Of a stretch of 56,972 bases of DNA, positions 37,982 to 46,756 are shown piece after piece. Both the position numbers and the translations under genes were made by a program. This DNA comes from a virus. Position 1 is the stretch's first letter; each line of letters begins with the position of its first letter. The stretch spans positions 1-56,972 of IMG/VR virus record IMGVR_UViG_3300048837_000350, one strand, 5' to 3'. The notes beneath the pieces were generated by a model. That model was given only the letters and a program-made list of their open reading frames with translations. It did no database searches and was not told the DNA's origin.

Positions 37982-39317
37982 GGAGTCTCGGACTAAGCTC
38001 GCAAAGCTTCCTGATGATCAGAGGCTTATGGCTATTTGCGCTATCCGCGCTAGGCTCTGGCAGAAGCTTGCTCGTCCAAGTCAGGTGCCTCCAGATGTTT
38101 CGTTACCGTGGTTTCTTTGGTATTTCCAATCCGGGCGCGGATGTGGGAAATCAAGATCCGCGTCTGAGTGGATCGTAGAGCAGCTTGGCAGGCGTCCCGG
38201 TACTCGAGGGTTCCTTATGGGTCCAACGATGCGTCACGTCCATCAGGTGATGCTTCAGGGCGAGTCTGGCGTCCTGAGTCTCGTGGGAGACAATACGACG
38301 TACAAGTTCCGCGAGTTGAAGAACGAAGTCGTATTCTCTAACGGTAGTGTCCTCATCTTGTACACGTCGGAGCGGCAAGACTTGTTCCGTGGTAACGAGT
38401 TTCATTATGGGTGGATTGATGAGCCTGCGGAACTAGAGCGTGGGCTTGACGCTTGGGAGACTATTACCCCGGCGATTCGTTTAACTGACGGCTTGCCTAC
38501 GCACACGCTTGTGACTGGGACTCCTAAGCAGAAGCCGCTGACAAAGTACTTGAAGAAGCTGTGCGAGTCTGATACCGAGCGGCACGTGTTCCGTCAAGGA
38601 TCTACGCTCGACAATATGTCGAACCTCGACGCGGGAATGATCGCACAGATTGAAGCTCGCAAGGGTACACGCTGGTATCGTCAGGAGATACTAGGCGAGC
38701 TACTAGAGGACGCGGAGGACGCTCTGTGGGATAGCGTGCTGATCGAGAATATCCAGATCGCTAAAGCAGAGCTTCCCAAGTTTGATCGTAAAGTACTCGC
38801 GATTGACCCAGCGTTGTCTACGGATAAGAAAGCTGACGAGACTGGTATCGTTCTTGGCGCTCGAGGAGTCGATAAGAAAGCCTATATCCTAGCTGACTAC
38901 AGCTTGCAGGCTTCAGCACTAGAGTGGGCTAGGCTTGTTGCGAAGATTGCAGTAGAGCAGAAGGTTCGCGAAGTGATTTACGAGCGTAACCTAGCCGGGC
39001 CACTGCTTGAGGAGATCCTGAAGAAAGTCCTAGGCGAGCATGCTCCGGGCGTGAAGCTCACTCCAGTACATGCGAATAAGAGCAAGATGCACAGAGCAGA
39101 GCCTGTATCGGCTGCGTACTATGGTGGTAAGGTCATGCACTGCTTCGACTATATCGCTGGCCGAGACTTGTCAGACCTCGAGTCGCAGCAGACTACATGG
39201 TCACCGTCTGATACGAAGAGTCCGGATAGGATTGACGCGCTCGTTCACTTGGTTGATCGGCTCGTGATTCGCACTGGTGGTATGACTGCTATCGCTCCGG
39301 ATCGTATTCGTATCTGA
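37968..39317 (+). CDS. terL: Terminase large subunit
   Basis: From the ATG at 37968 the protein has 449 residues. The ATPase has Walker A FQSGRGCGKS (residues 53-62) and Walker B FHYGWIDEPAE (I150-D151-E152), plus THTLVTGTPKQKP as a motif III-like site. The C-terminal nuclease domain begins VLAIDPALSTDKKADETGIV, with the conserved first acidic residue, continues with EVIYERNLAGP, and ends with KSPDRIDALVHLVD. It drives ATP-powered DNA packaging into the prohead and cuts the concatemer. The ATG at 37968 avoids a longer overlap with the small subunit. Confidence 0.9.
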   Translation: MRLSEESRTKLAKLPDDQRLMAICAIRARLWQKLARPSQVPPDVSLPWFLWYFQSGRGCGKSRSASEWIVEQLGRRPGTRGFLMGPTMRHVHQVMLQGESGVLSLVGDNTTYKFRELKNEVVFSNGSVLILYTSERQDLFRGNEFHYGWIDEPAELERGLDAWETITPAIRLTDGLPTHTLVTGTPKQKPLTKYLKKLCESDTERHVFRQGSTLDNMSNLDAGMIAQIEARKGTRWYRQEILGELLEDAEDALWDSVLIENIQIAKAELPKFDRKVLAIDPALSTDKKADETGIVLGARGVDKKAYILADYSLQASALEWARLVAKIAVEQKVREVIYERNLAGPLLEEILKKVLGEHAPGVKLTPVHANKSKMHRAEPVSAAYYGGKVMHCFDYIAGRDLSDLESQQTTWSPSDTKSPDRIDALVHLVDRLVIRTGGMTAIAPDRIRI

Positions 39318-39328
39318 ACGAAATAAAC

Positions 39329-39403
39329 GAAACCCCCGCCAGAGCGAGGGTCGCGTCATGATTCTGATTGTTATGTAGATCAGATCGAGGGTTTCTTGTT
39401 TTT
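39329..39403. terminator. Bidirectional terminator region between terL and the HD gene
   Basis: For minus-strand transcripts, ACCCTCGC and GCGGGGGT (39344-39351 and 39332-39339) form an eight-pair stem followed by TTCGTTTATTT. For plus-strand transcripts, GAAACCC (39329-39335) can pair with GGGTTTC (39389-39395), followed by TTGTTTTT. A further perfect hairpin, GCGGGAG/CTCCCGC, lies at about 39407-39432. Confidence 0.65.
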
Positions 39404-39454
39404 ATGCGGGAGACTTATACGGCGCTCCCGCGACTGTTACCGCTTTCCTCCGTG

Positions 39455-40087
39455 TTACCACGTTACGAGGGAAGGCTTAGTCTCTGCAGGCTCTGGGTCG
39501 AAGACTCCATCGAGCCTTGCTGCTCGCTCGATCATTGCTGTTGCCAATGCGTGTGCGTGGCTAATGAAATGTCCGGGCCTACCGAACGCTTCAAGCACGT
39601 GATCCAAGCATCGACCATATGCTCCGCATTGCTCTGGGAAGTATTGTGGTGCTGCGTGTCCACATATCTGAGCTTCTGTGGCTACCGCTGCTTTGTCTGC
39701 AACCTCAACGTCTTCCCACGCATCGTCAGACATGAAGTAGTAGTCGAAGCGTGCATCGTCCAGTTCGAGTTCTTTTCGTAGGCTGTCGATGATCTTCAAG
39801 CATAGTTGATGTTCTAGTTGTGACTGCTCGTCGGTCTTCCATGTTCCGACACAGTCACCAACGATTGCTTCCGCTGCATCGTGTAGTAGTCCGAGGAGTG
39901 CGAATCGTGGATTACATAGATACGATACGAAGATGCTGTGTTCCGCGACGCTGATCTGGTCTTCCGTCTGCCCAGCGAAGCGGATGATCGCGGAGAGTCC
40001 TCGAGCGACGTCTTCTAGTGTAGGCATTTCTCCTGTGTGACGAGCGTCTACTTCTGGGAATACTGCTTTACCTGAGTATGTAATCAT
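39455..40087 (-). CDS. HD-domain phosphohydrolase (YfbR-like nucleotidase)
   Basis: The 210-residue protein matches HD-superfamily nucleotidases: H50 in VAEHSIF, H69-D70 in LLGLLHDAAEAIVGD, and a later D in VADKAAVATEAQ. YfbR-type members remove phosphate from deoxynucleoside monophosphates and can tune dNTP pools. In the late module it is the only minus-strand gene, and its start (AGGAAGG ribosome site) is only 31 bases from the divergent start at 40119. This divergence suggests an inserted accessory gene with separate timing. Confidence 0.75.
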   Translation of the reverse strand: MITYSGKAVFPEVDARHTGEMPTLEDVARGLSAIIRFAGQTEDQISVAEHSIFVSYLCNPRFALLGLLHDAAEAIVGDCVGTWKTDEQSQLEHQLCLKIIDSLRKELELDDARFDYYFMSDDAWEDVEVADKAAVATEAQICGHAAPQYFPEQCGAYGRCLDHVLEAFGRPGHFISHAHALATAMIERAARLDGVFDPEPAETKPSLVTW

Positions 40088-40103
40088 CTGTGCCTTCCTG
40101 CGC

Positions 40104-40112
40104 GGCATAATA
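40104..40112 (+). promoter_or_regulatory. Late promoter-like element GGCATAATA
   Basis: Embedded in a GCGGC-ATAATAG-GCCGC inverted repeat. The core ends seven bases before the ATG at 40119, no Shine-Dalgarno is present, and the divergent HD gene starts at 40087. Confidence 0.55.
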
Positions 40113-40118
40113 GGCCGC

Positions 40119-40538
40119 ATGACGATTGTGGTTTTGTATCTGTTAGCTGTTGCTCGGATAACTAGATTATTGGGACGGGATGTTATCACACAACGATTGC
40201 GTGACGCAATCTTCGTCTTCAGTCCACCGCCGATTGATACTCCCGGAGCTTCCGACGCTACGTGGGCGCACGTACATGTTTCCGGTTTCCGGAAAAAGCT
40301 GAAGCTCTTATGGAGATCACAGCGGGGAGACTGGGATTATGTTCAGCAGCACGTCGGTGAAACGACTCCCGGTTTTTTTGGGAAACTTTTTTCTTGCGCT
40401 GATTGTCTCTCGGTCTGGGTAGCTGCTGGTCTTGGATTGTTCTATTGGGCATATCCTGATATCGCGTACTGGGTACTGCTTGTTTCCGCAGGAGCATGGG
40501 CTGCTAGCGCTAGTCAACGACTCGTCTTCAAGGATTAG
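40119..40538 (+). CDS. DUF1360-like membrane protein
   Basis: The 139-residue protein has a hydrophobic start (MTIVVLYLLAVARITRLLGR) and a C-terminal pair of hydrophobic helices (VAAGLGLFYWAYPDIAYWVL; LVSAGAWAASASQRLVF), separated by a CADCLSVW motif. That motif and length are typical of DUF1360 phage membrane proteins, often located near the terminase or portal genes. Function unknown. Leaderless start. Confidence 0.65.
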   Translation: MTIVVLYLLAVARITRLLGRDVITQRLRDAIFVFSPPPIDTPGASDATWAHVHVSGFRKKLKLLWRSQRGDWDYVQQHVGETTPGFFGKLFSCADCLSVWVAAGLGLFYWAYPDIAYWVLLVSAGAWAASASQRLVFKD

Positions 40539-40540
40539 GT

Positions 40541-40819
40541 GTGAGCGAACAGGAGCAAACCATCGTGCAGCTACTCCTCCTCTCTGATGGGGATCATGGG
40601 GTTGTGTGCGAGAAGCTTGGCGTGGACGAGAGTGATGTGGAGCAGGCGTGGCTCAGGTTGTATGGCGACGCTCCGCCAGTCTTGCGTCGTAACCGTAGCT
40701 TAGTGTGTCAGTGGCATCGCGCTCAAATGATTCGTAATCGCGCTACAGCGAGTGGAGACTTGCGGGCGGAAATGAAAGCCGAGGAGCTACTGCGTAGACT
40801 CTTGGCCGGGCGCGTGTAG
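40541..40819 (+). CDS. Small HTH-like protein between DUF1360 and portal
   Basis: The 92-residue protein has a helix-turn-helix-like N-terminus (TIVQLLLLSDGDHGVVCEKL; GVDESDVEQAWLRLYG) and a basic helical C-terminus. GTG start with an AAGGATTAGG-type region upstream. A DNA-binding accessory in packaging is possible; not recognised. Confidence 0.5.
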   Translation: MSEQEQTIVQLLLLSDGDHGVVCEKLGVDESDVEQAWLRLYGDAPPVLRRNRSLVCQWHRAQMIRNRATASGDLRAEMKAEELLRRLLAGRV

Positions 40820-40834
40820 GCAGGATATTAGAGC

Positions 40835-42097
40835 ATGACTTCACGATTTGATATTGGTAAAAAGGAAGAGGCGCACCTTACTGGTGCGTCAGAGTTTATC
40901 TCCGCAGATAATCCTGCTTCCCCGAAGATGATTCGCGGCAGGCAGCAGAACTGGCAGCGCCGAGTATTCGCTTTCAGCGATGCCATACCAGAGGTCGGAG
41001 CGGCTGCTCGCTGGATCTACAATGCTGTTAACAAGGTTGAGTTTAAGAGCGCGAACGGAAATGCTGCCATCGACGCAGAACTGCTGCTACTCGACGCTGG
41101 TCGTATAGCGCAGCACCTCATGCTGGTAGGAGAATCCTACTTATTGTCTGGAGAGAAGATCCCGAGTCGCTGGGAAGAGCTTGCTCCCGGTGAGTATGAG
41201 TATGAGAAGGGGAAGTCTAAGTACCGTGTTAATAGCGGGTCGATGGCTCCAGTTCCTGCTGGCACGGATATTCTCCGAGTATTCATTCCACAGCCGAAGG
41301 ATCGGTTCGCTGCGGATAGTGTTCATCGTGGGATGCTCGATTTGCTGGAGGCGCTCTACCTCCACCAACTGGCCGATGTTACGCTTGGCGGGTCGCGAGC
41401 GGCATGGGCTGGGTTCCAGTACATTCCCGCGAATGAGCTAACCGAGAATCCTCCCGGTCATAAGGGTGAGCCTGATCCGGGAACACGCGAGTGGCTAGCA
41501 CAGGACATCAGCAGGTTCCTACGCGAGAGTATCACTAAGGGCGGGGATCGCGATAAGGTCTTAATGCCATACTTGCTATTCGGCGATGCCGAGTATGCGG
41601 ATGGTTTGAAGCACATGCTTCCAGAGCGCAGTGATGATGGCGAGGGATTCACTAAGCGCATTGAGGGATATGTGAAGCGCTACGCTCGCACGACTGGAGT
41701 TCCAGCCGAGGTGATCCTTGGTTATGAGGATGCTTCACATTGGTCTGCGTACAAGATGTCAGAGGACGGGTACCGCTACTATGTAGCTCCACTCGTGAAG
41801 ATCATCACAGACGTATTGACGCGCCTATATTCTGAGCGTGCAGGTACACTGACCTTGATCACTGCTGATCCGCAAGCACTGATTTCCAAGCCAGACTTGA
41901 CTGATGCTGCTATCAGACTATTCCAGCTTGGAGCGCTCAGTGCGGAGGCTGCGATTGTCGCTGCCGGATTCAAGCCTGAAGACATCGGCTCCGGATCTGC
42001 CGTGGCTACTACTCCGAATACGACGGGGGAGAATCAGCACTCTGGCGTTGATCGTACAGGGCAATCTCCTCGCGCCGGGACTGGTAGCGTGGTATAG
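40835..42097 (+). CDS. Portal protein
   Basis: The 420-residue protein lies two genes after terL and before the capsid protease, as expected for the portal. The body has the portal pattern: AARWIYNAVNKVEFKSANG, AQHLMLVGESYLLSG and FRRYARTTGVPAEVILGYED-like stem/wing sequences (TTGVPAEVILGYEDASHWSA is conserved in such portals). It forms the dodecameric channel through which DNA enters and leaves the head and to which the connectors bind. A slightly polar C-terminus (NTTGENQHSGVDRTGQSP) extends into a flexible tail. Confidence 0.85.
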   Translation: MTSRFDIGKKEEAHLTGASEFISADNPASPKMIRGRQQNWQRRVFAFSDAIPEVGAAARWIYNAVNKVEFKSANGNAAIDAELLLLDAGRIAQHLMLVGESYLLSGEKIPSRWEELAPGEYEYEKGKSKYRVNSGSMAPVPAGTDILRVFIPQPKDRFAADSVHRGMLDLLEALYLHQLADVTLGGSRAAWAGFQYIPANELTENPPGHKGEPDPGTREWLAQDISRFLRESITKGGDRDKVLMPYLLFGDAEYADGLKHMLPERSDDGEGFTKRIEGYVKRYARTTGVPAEVILGYEDASHWSAYKMSEDGYRYYVAPLVKIITDVLTRLYSERAGTLTLITADPQALISKPDLTDAAIRLFQLGALSAEAAIVAAGFKPEDIGSGSAVATTPNTTGENQHSGVDRTGQSPRAGTGSVV

Positions 42098-42127
42098 TGT
42101 GAGTAGCGATTGCTTGCTTGTCGCTTT

Positions 42128-42164
42128 GGCCCGCCTCCGGTTCTAGCCTTCCGGGGGGCGGGCC
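42128..42164 (+). terminator. Terminator hairpin after the portal gene
   Basis: GGCCCGCCTCCGG (42128-42140) pairs with CCGGGGGGCGGGCC (42151-42164) with one bulge, followed by TTCTTATT. The next late promoter-like element begins nine bases downstream. Confidence 0.75.
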
Positions 42165-42172
42165 TTCTTATT

Positions 42173-42181
42173 GGCATCATA
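42173..42181 (+). promoter_or_regulatory. Late promoter-like element GGCATCATA
   Basis: CATCAT ends seven bases before the ATG at 42188 and no ribosome site is present, giving a leaderless protease mRNA. Directly follows the post-portal terminator. Confidence 0.6.
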
Positions 42182-42187
42182 AGTTCC

Positions 42188-43153
42188 ATGCCAGCACCAC
42201 TTAATCCGCCCACCGAATGGTTCGCTCCGCCACAAGAGGGAATCCCTACAGATAAGCGCATCACGATTGATGCTGACGGTAGGGTCTATGGCTATATCGC
42301 TCTCCGTGGTTCGTGTCATGTTGGGATGGAGGGATGCGTTACTGCTCCGCTTGGACAGTCGAAGAGTGGGTACGAGTTCGCTCATCAGGGCGAGACTCTG
42401 ACTGCTTCCGGTGATATGGTTCGTACCGCTGTGATTCCGGGGGGGATTGCGCATGCTGGTACTGGAATGAGCGCAGATGAGGCGGGCGATGTTTACGCTA
42501 ATACTGGACGTCAACTCATGCGAGTGCGCTACGGTGAGGATGCGAATGGTTTGTGGTTCGCGGGGAGCCTCTTCCCAGACGTGTCTGAGTTGGATATTGC
42601 GCGAATACGCGCTTCCAGTATCAGTGGCGATTGGCGCTGGCAGTCTGGGTGGCGCAAATCTGGTAGCGGAGCAGAGTTCGTAGGAGCTTGCCTAGTAAAC
42701 ATTCCGGGCCTACCAATCCCGGCTAAGGGTAGCGAGCGTATCGCAATGGGCAACGGTAAGCCTTTCGCGCTCGTTGCTTCACTCTTCCCTAACGCAGACG
42801 TATTCTTGACTGCTGACGGGTCAACCACTACAGAAGGAGCGACAGTGACTGAAGAGGCTACTACCGAAACAGGGGCGAGTGTAGAATCTACACCATGCTC
42901 ATGTACGGGACATACTGGAGAATCTGATGCTGCTGGGAATGATAGCGACGCTGGCGATGCTGGAAGCGATACTACTCCTGCTGGAGTTGATGGCGAAGCT
43001 AGTGGAACAGAGTCTGTTGAGGATCGGCTTGCCCGGATTGAGCAGACTGTTCTTAGCATGACCGAGCCTGTGAAGGCTTTGTATAACGCTCATGCCGCTG
43101 ATGCTCGTAAGCGCGAAGCTGAAGTACTATTCGCAGCGTTTGTAGAGGAATAG
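42188..43153 (+). CDS. Capsid maturation protease with C-terminal scaffold-like region
   Basis: From the ATG at 42188 the protein has 321 residues. The N-terminal 205 residues form the actinophage-type head protease: VIPGGIAHAGTGMSADEAGD (with the catalytic-type histidine) and ASSISGDWRWQ (serine context). An acidic low-complexity linker follows (DAAGNDSDAGDAGSDTTPAG) and then a coiled-coil tail (VEDRLARIEQTVLSMTEPVK). This is typical of a protease fused to a scaffold. It would process the capsid N-terminal arm during maturation. A short Cys motif (CSCTGH) in the linker is unusual. Confidence 0.75.
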   Translation: MPAPLNPPTEWFAPPQEGIPTDKRITIDADGRVYGYIALRGSCHVGMEGCVTAPLGQSKSGYEFAHQGETLTASGDMVRTAVIPGGIAHAGTGMSADEAGDVYANTGRQLMRVRYGEDANGLWFAGSLFPDVSELDIARIRASSISGDWRWQSGWRKSGSGAEFVGACLVNIPGLPIPAKGSERIAMGNGKPFALVASLFPNADVFLTADGSTTTEGATVTEEATTETGASVESTPCSCTGHTGESDAAGNDSDAGDAGSDTTPAGVDGEASGTESVEDRLARIEQTVLSMTEPVKALYNAHAADARKREAEVLFAAFVEE

Positions 43154-43177
43154 CTTGCGGAGAGATCCGTAATACCG

Positions 43178-43202
43178 ACGCCCCCGGCTTGTCTGGGGGC
43201 GT
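43178..43202 (+). terminator. Terminator hairpin after the protease gene
   Basis: ACGCCCCC (43178-43185) pairs with GGGGGCGT (43195-43202), followed by TCTTATGT. The late promoter-like element starts 11 bases downstream. Confidence 0.75.
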
Positions 43203-43213
43203 TCTTATGTGGC

Positions 43214-43222
43214 GGCATAATA
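43214..43222 (+). promoter_or_regulatory. Late promoter-like element GGCATAATA
   Basis: The context GTGGCGGCATAATAC is identical to that before the tail protein gene at 47123. Unlike other copies it leaves a leader of about 40 bases, with AAGGA upstream of the capsid start. Confidence 0.6.
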
Positions 43223-43262
43223 CGCAGCGAAGTAACCCGAGTACAAGGATTTGCACAAAACA

Positions 43263-44828
43263 ATGGACGAGCTTCTCAAGCGACTAGCCGAGATCCGCAC
43301 ACGAGCGCAAGAGCTTCGTGGTGTTGAACTAACCGACGAGGTTCTGGCTGAAATCAAGGCACTCGCTGCCGAGCAGGACACTATCAACGAGAAGGTTGCA
43401 GCGCTCCAGAGCGTTGAAGCTCTCGCTGCAGAGCCTGAAGAGGCTCCTGCCGAGGAGACTCCCGCCGAGGAAGCTCCAAAGGAAGATGCTCCTGCAGAGG
43501 AGGCTCCGAAGGAAGAGCCTGCCGAGGAGCTAGCGCTTGCTGCTTCCGCTGGTATCGTTGACGAGGCTCCAGCCGAGCCTGCCGCTCCACGATCTGTCTT
43601 CATGGCTTCTGCTTCGTCTGGTCTTCCCAGCGCTGGTAGCGAGCTTGACTACGCTGGTGTCGTTGACATCGCTGGCCGAGCTTTCAAGGCAGACGCTGGA
43701 TCAGAGGTTCGCTACGCACAAATCAAGAATACTGCCACTGGCGGTGTTGTTGGTTCGCGACATGGCGCTCTCGAGAATACTCGCACGATGCTCGCTGCTC
43801 GCCCAGATGGCTCGCTGCAGGCGATGACTGCTGCAGCTTGTTTCTGCTCGCAGGAGGATTTCATCCGCGAGATCATGAGTCCTCTGCAGGCTGGTCGGCC
43901 ATTCGCTGACTTGTTCGGCAAGGTTGATGTGACTGGACGATTCAAGTATGTACGCGGCCTCGCACTCAGCGTTGTTGATCCCGGCGTTGGCCAGTGGACT
44001 TGTGTTGAGCAAGAGGATGTAGAGTTTGACAATGCGGCTACTTGGAAGCCTTGTGTTGATCTTCCTTGTCAGGACGATGTCAGCGTTGAGCCTTACGCGA
44101 TCTACGCTTGTGGCAACGTCACTACGTTCCAGCAGGTTAGCTCTCCCGAGCTTATCGAGAACTTCCTCTACACCATGGGCGTACTGTACGACCGTGTTGC
44201 TGAGACTCTCCTGCTTGACGCGTTCGTTGCTTCCAGCAATGTGTTCACGTACACGCTTGCCGCTAAGGGTATCCTGCATACTCTGACTCGCATCCTGTCT
44301 GCACTGCCTGCAGTGTCTAGCTATGGTAACCGCGCTCCTTGGGGCGGGTACACTCTGGCTCTTCCTCCGGGCTTGATCGAGACTCTGATTGGCGATGAGC
44401 ATCTTCGTGGCTTCACTCGCAACGCGACTCGCGAGGATGTCCTCTCCGCGCTTCGCTCACTGGGTGTCGGTAACGTAGTTGAGTTGCTTGACGTTGATAC
44501 TGCTGCGATTGGCAACTACACTGCTGCTATTGCCGCTCTTGGCGCTCTTGGAAATCCGGGGCAAGCGTTTGTTTTCGGAACGAATGATGTTGTCGAGTTC
44601 CCTGTATACCTCGTTCCTACCGAGGCTTACCGAATGGGTCAGCGAGACATTGTTGACGCTGGCTGGTACCGCGATGGTACTCTCGTTCAGCAGAACGCTG
44701 TTCGCTGGTTCATGGAGTCCATGGAGTTCCTTGAGAAGATGACGGACATTCCGTCCTACACTCTGCGAATCACTGGCTGCGCGAATGGTGGACAGGCTGC
44801 TCTTACTGAGCCAGAAGCTTGCTCATAG
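43263..44828 (+). CDS. Major capsid protein with acidic N-terminal delta-like domain
   Basis: From the ATG at 43263 the protein has 521 residues. The first 110 are a helical region (ELLKRLAEIRTRAQELRG) and an Ala/Pro/Glu repeat (APAEEAPKEDAPAEEAPKEE), like a delta domain removed by the protease after assembly. The remainder shows an HK97-like order. Typical parts are RPFADLFGKVDVTGRFKYVR, a probable E-loop/spine region, IENFLYTMGVLYDRVAETLL, and the late VEFPVYLVPTEAYRMGQRDI. A TTG at 43251 is a less likely start. Position after portal and protease and the own promoter support the identity. Nine cysteines in the mature part are unusual for a capsid protein. Confidence 0.85.
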   Translation: MDELLKRLAEIRTRAQELRGVELTDEVLAEIKALAAEQDTINEKVAALQSVEALAAEPEEAPAEETPAEEAPKEDAPAEEAPKEEPAEELALAASAGIVDEAPAEPAAPRSVFMASASSGLPSAGSELDYAGVVDIAGRAFKADAGSEVRYAQIKNTATGGVVGSRHGALENTRTMLAARPDGSLQAMTAAACFCSQEDFIREIMSPLQAGRPFADLFGKVDVTGRFKYVRGLALSVVDPGVGQWTCVEQEDVEFDNAATWKPCVDLPCQDDVSVEPYAIYACGNVTTFQQVSSPELIENFLYTMGVLYDRVAETLLLDAFVASSNVFTYTLAAKGILHTLTRILSALPAVSSYGNRAPWGGYTLALPPGLIETLIGDEHLRGFTRNATREDVLSALRSLGVGNVVELLDVDTAAIGNYTAAIAALGALGNPGQAFVFGTNDVVEFPVYLVPTEAYRMGQRDIVDAGWYRDGTLVQQNAVRWFMESMEFLEKMTDIPSYTLRITGCANGGQAALTEPEACS

Positions 44829-44868
44829 CACGTACTGGCTCTCGTCTAATACTTTGAGAGGCTTTTGA

Positions 44869-45657
44869 GTGCTAACTCTTCCACTACCACAGCGACCTAG
44901 TACCTATCAGCCGGGCGGCATTATCGCAGCCGCCCGGCCTTTGGGTGTTTCTGTTGACGAGTGGCGTCAGGGCATTAGTCTTCGCAAGAGTTGCGTGACC
45001 GGCTCTACTGCCGGAGGATGTAGCCGTCCTTCATTCTTGCCTGTTCAGGATCTTGATGGTGACGCGGTTTTCGAGCCGTTCAATATCAATACTGGAGCGA
45101 GGGTTTGCGATCCCTTGTCTGGCGATGATATTCGTCTTGCTGCTGAGAATGATGCGATTAAGGCTGCTGGATCTAATATCGCTTCGGCGCTTACCCAGTC
45201 TCCTATGGGTAGCCCTGATATTGAGAATGATTCGATTGACATCACTCCTCTTGCTCCTAGCGGGTTTGCCGCGACGATGCAGGGATTGATTGAGCAGATG
45301 GTTTCGTGCGGTCAGCATGAGATTGTTTTCCATGTTCCTGCTGGCTATGAAATGTACCTACTTAGCAATGACCTTATTGAGTGGGACGCGGTTAGTGGTA
45401 CGTATCACGCTGGCCCTCATCTTGTGATTGTTGATGAGTATCTGAATGTTGGCCCAGCGCTTGCTCCTCCTCCAGTGGTTGATGGTAGTCAGGTCTGGAT
45501 TCATGCTACTGGACCTATCTATCTTGAAATGGATGAGGTGAAGATCGTTGAGCATACTGTTCAGCCCGCGAATACGACTGCGATTGGTTCGGAGCGCTTG
45601 GTGCTTCTAGCTTTTGATCCTTGCTGCATGTTCTCGGCCGTTGCGCAGGTGTGCTAA
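44869..45657 (+). CDS. Head-associated protein (minor capsid/decoration candidate)
   Basis: The 262-residue protein directly follows the major capsid gene. N-terminal segments (GGIIAAARPLGVSVDEWRQG; ISLRKSCVTGSTAGGCSRPS) and a beta-rich C-terminus (HLVIVDEYLNVGPALAPPPV; DGSQVWIHATGPIYLEMDEV) resemble capsid-cluster proteins of actinophages with unassigned roles. Probable partner of the shell. GTG start with AGAGG upstream. Cys-rich start and end (SCVTGSTAGGC, CCMFSAVAQVC). Confidence 0.55.
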   Translation: MLTLPLPQRPSTYQPGGIIAAARPLGVSVDEWRQGISLRKSCVTGSTAGGCSRPSFLPVQDLDGDAVFEPFNINTGARVCDPLSGDDIRLAAENDAIKAAGSNIASALTQSPMGSPDIENDSIDITPLAPSGFAATMQGLIEQMVSCGQHEIVFHVPAGYEMYLLSNDLIEWDAVSGTYHAGPHLVIVDEYLNVGPALAPPPVVDGSQVWIHATGPIYLEMDEVKIVEHTVQPANTTAIGSERLVLLAFDPCCMFSAVAQVC

Positions 45658-46551
45658 ATGAGTCCGATTCCTCCAGATTGTAGTGACTGCTCTTGCAGTG
45701 GCGGTGGCGGCGGATGCTGTCCTGAAGTTGATGGCACTCCGGGCCAGTTCCTCGGCATTGATTCTTTGGGTGACAGTGCTTGGCTGACTGCTCCGTATAC
45801 GAGTTACGTGTACGACTCTTCAGAGCCTGCTACTGTCGGTAACGTCTTTAATGACTGGGCCGACTTGATGGTGGCTACGGCTGCTGTTGCTGGCCCTAAG
45901 ACGATTACGTTTAGGCAGGATGAGACTCTGCCTGTTGGTGCTTGGGATTTGACTGACATTTTCCTTGTTGGTAATGGTAACCCGTTTGCTATTAACGTGG
46001 AGTTCCCTACTGGTGTTACGGTCACTAGCTGGCTTAATGGTGGTATTGATAAGGGTATCCTTGCTTGGTCTTCTAGCACTGCTCCGATTATGACTATTGG
46101 TCCGGGCGGCGCTCTTGTGATTGCTGCTAATCAGGCGTCTGGCTTTTCTGCTACTACCGAGGTCTTCTTCGATGTTGATGGCGCGGCAAACATTTTTGTT
46201 GCTGGGCTTGTTAACGGCGGCACGCTGTGGAATGTGAACGCTGGTGTTCGCGGCGGGTATGAGGTTGTTCAGGTTGGGGCAGGGACTGTGTTTGCAGGGG
46301 TGTCCTTGAGTAATAACTCTCCGTCGATTGATGATGATACTTTGCGTGGCGCTGGTATGTTCGTGCGCCTAATACAAACTGTTGTGACAGACTTGACGCT
46401 AGGCGCTACTCAGACGAACTTAGCTGGTGGATTGTTTGACCAGTTCTTCACCAGCGCTGCCGCTCTTGCCTATGATCCTTCGACGTCTGGTGGCGTGTTG
46501 TCTTCTACAACTGTTCAGGCGGCTATTGATGAGTTGGCGGGTCTAGTGTAA
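45658..46551 (+). CDS. Head-fibre or decoration-like protein with Cys-rich N-terminus
   Basis: The 297-residue protein starts SPIPPDCSDCSCSGGGGGCC, a Gly-linked cysteine anchor. Then a repetitive beta-rich body (PIMTIGPGGALVIAANQASG) follows, compatible with a beta-helix. It ends in YDPSTSGGVLSSTTVQAAID, the '(a)YDP..GLxATTVQAAIDEL' segment that frequently attaches head or tail fibres. The start overlaps the previous stop region. Head or tail surface fibre is inferred. Confidence 0.55.
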   Translation: MSPIPPDCSDCSCSGGGGGCCPEVDGTPGQFLGIDSLGDSAWLTAPYTSYVYDSSEPATVGNVFNDWADLMVATAAVAGPKTITFRQDETLPVGAWDLTDIFLVGNGNPFAINVEFPTGVTVTSWLNGGIDKGILAWSSSTAPIMTIGPGGALVIAANQASGFSATTEVFFDVDGAANIFVAGLVNGGTLWNVNAGVRGGYEVVQVGAGTVFAGVSLSNNSPSIDDDTLRGAGMFVRLIQTVVTDLTLGATQTNLAGGLFDQFFTSAAALAYDPSTSGGVLSSTTVQAAIDELAGLV

Positions 46552-46745
46552 TGAGTCTTGGCGCTTATGATCAGTATGAGATTCTTGGGTATGACGTAGT
46601 GTCAGAATCTGGGGCTATCATCGCTGGACTGGTAGATCGTACTGCTGCGGAGCAGATTCAAGCCGCACAGGGTGGGACGATTATTGCTGTTCCTCGAGCT
46701 TTCGTTCATCGTGCCGCGTATGTGGCTCGTCAATCAAGTAACTAG
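46551..46745 (+). CDS. 64-residue structural-region protein
   Basis: TAATG overlap with the fibre-like gene. The sequence is beta then helix (YDQYEILGYDVVSESGAIIA; LVDRTAAEQIQAAQGGTIIA). Common small protein near head genes; function unknown. Confidence 0.5.
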   Translation: MSLGAYDQYEILGYDVVSESGAIIAGLVDRTAAEQIQAAQGGTIIAVPRAFVHRAAYVARQSSN

Positions 46746-46756
46746 TTGGAGTACTT

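Noticed and set aside
40104-40119. Transcriptional fusion of the HD gene and DUF1360 gene as one operon
   Set aside because: They are divergent, with their own start signals on opposite strands.
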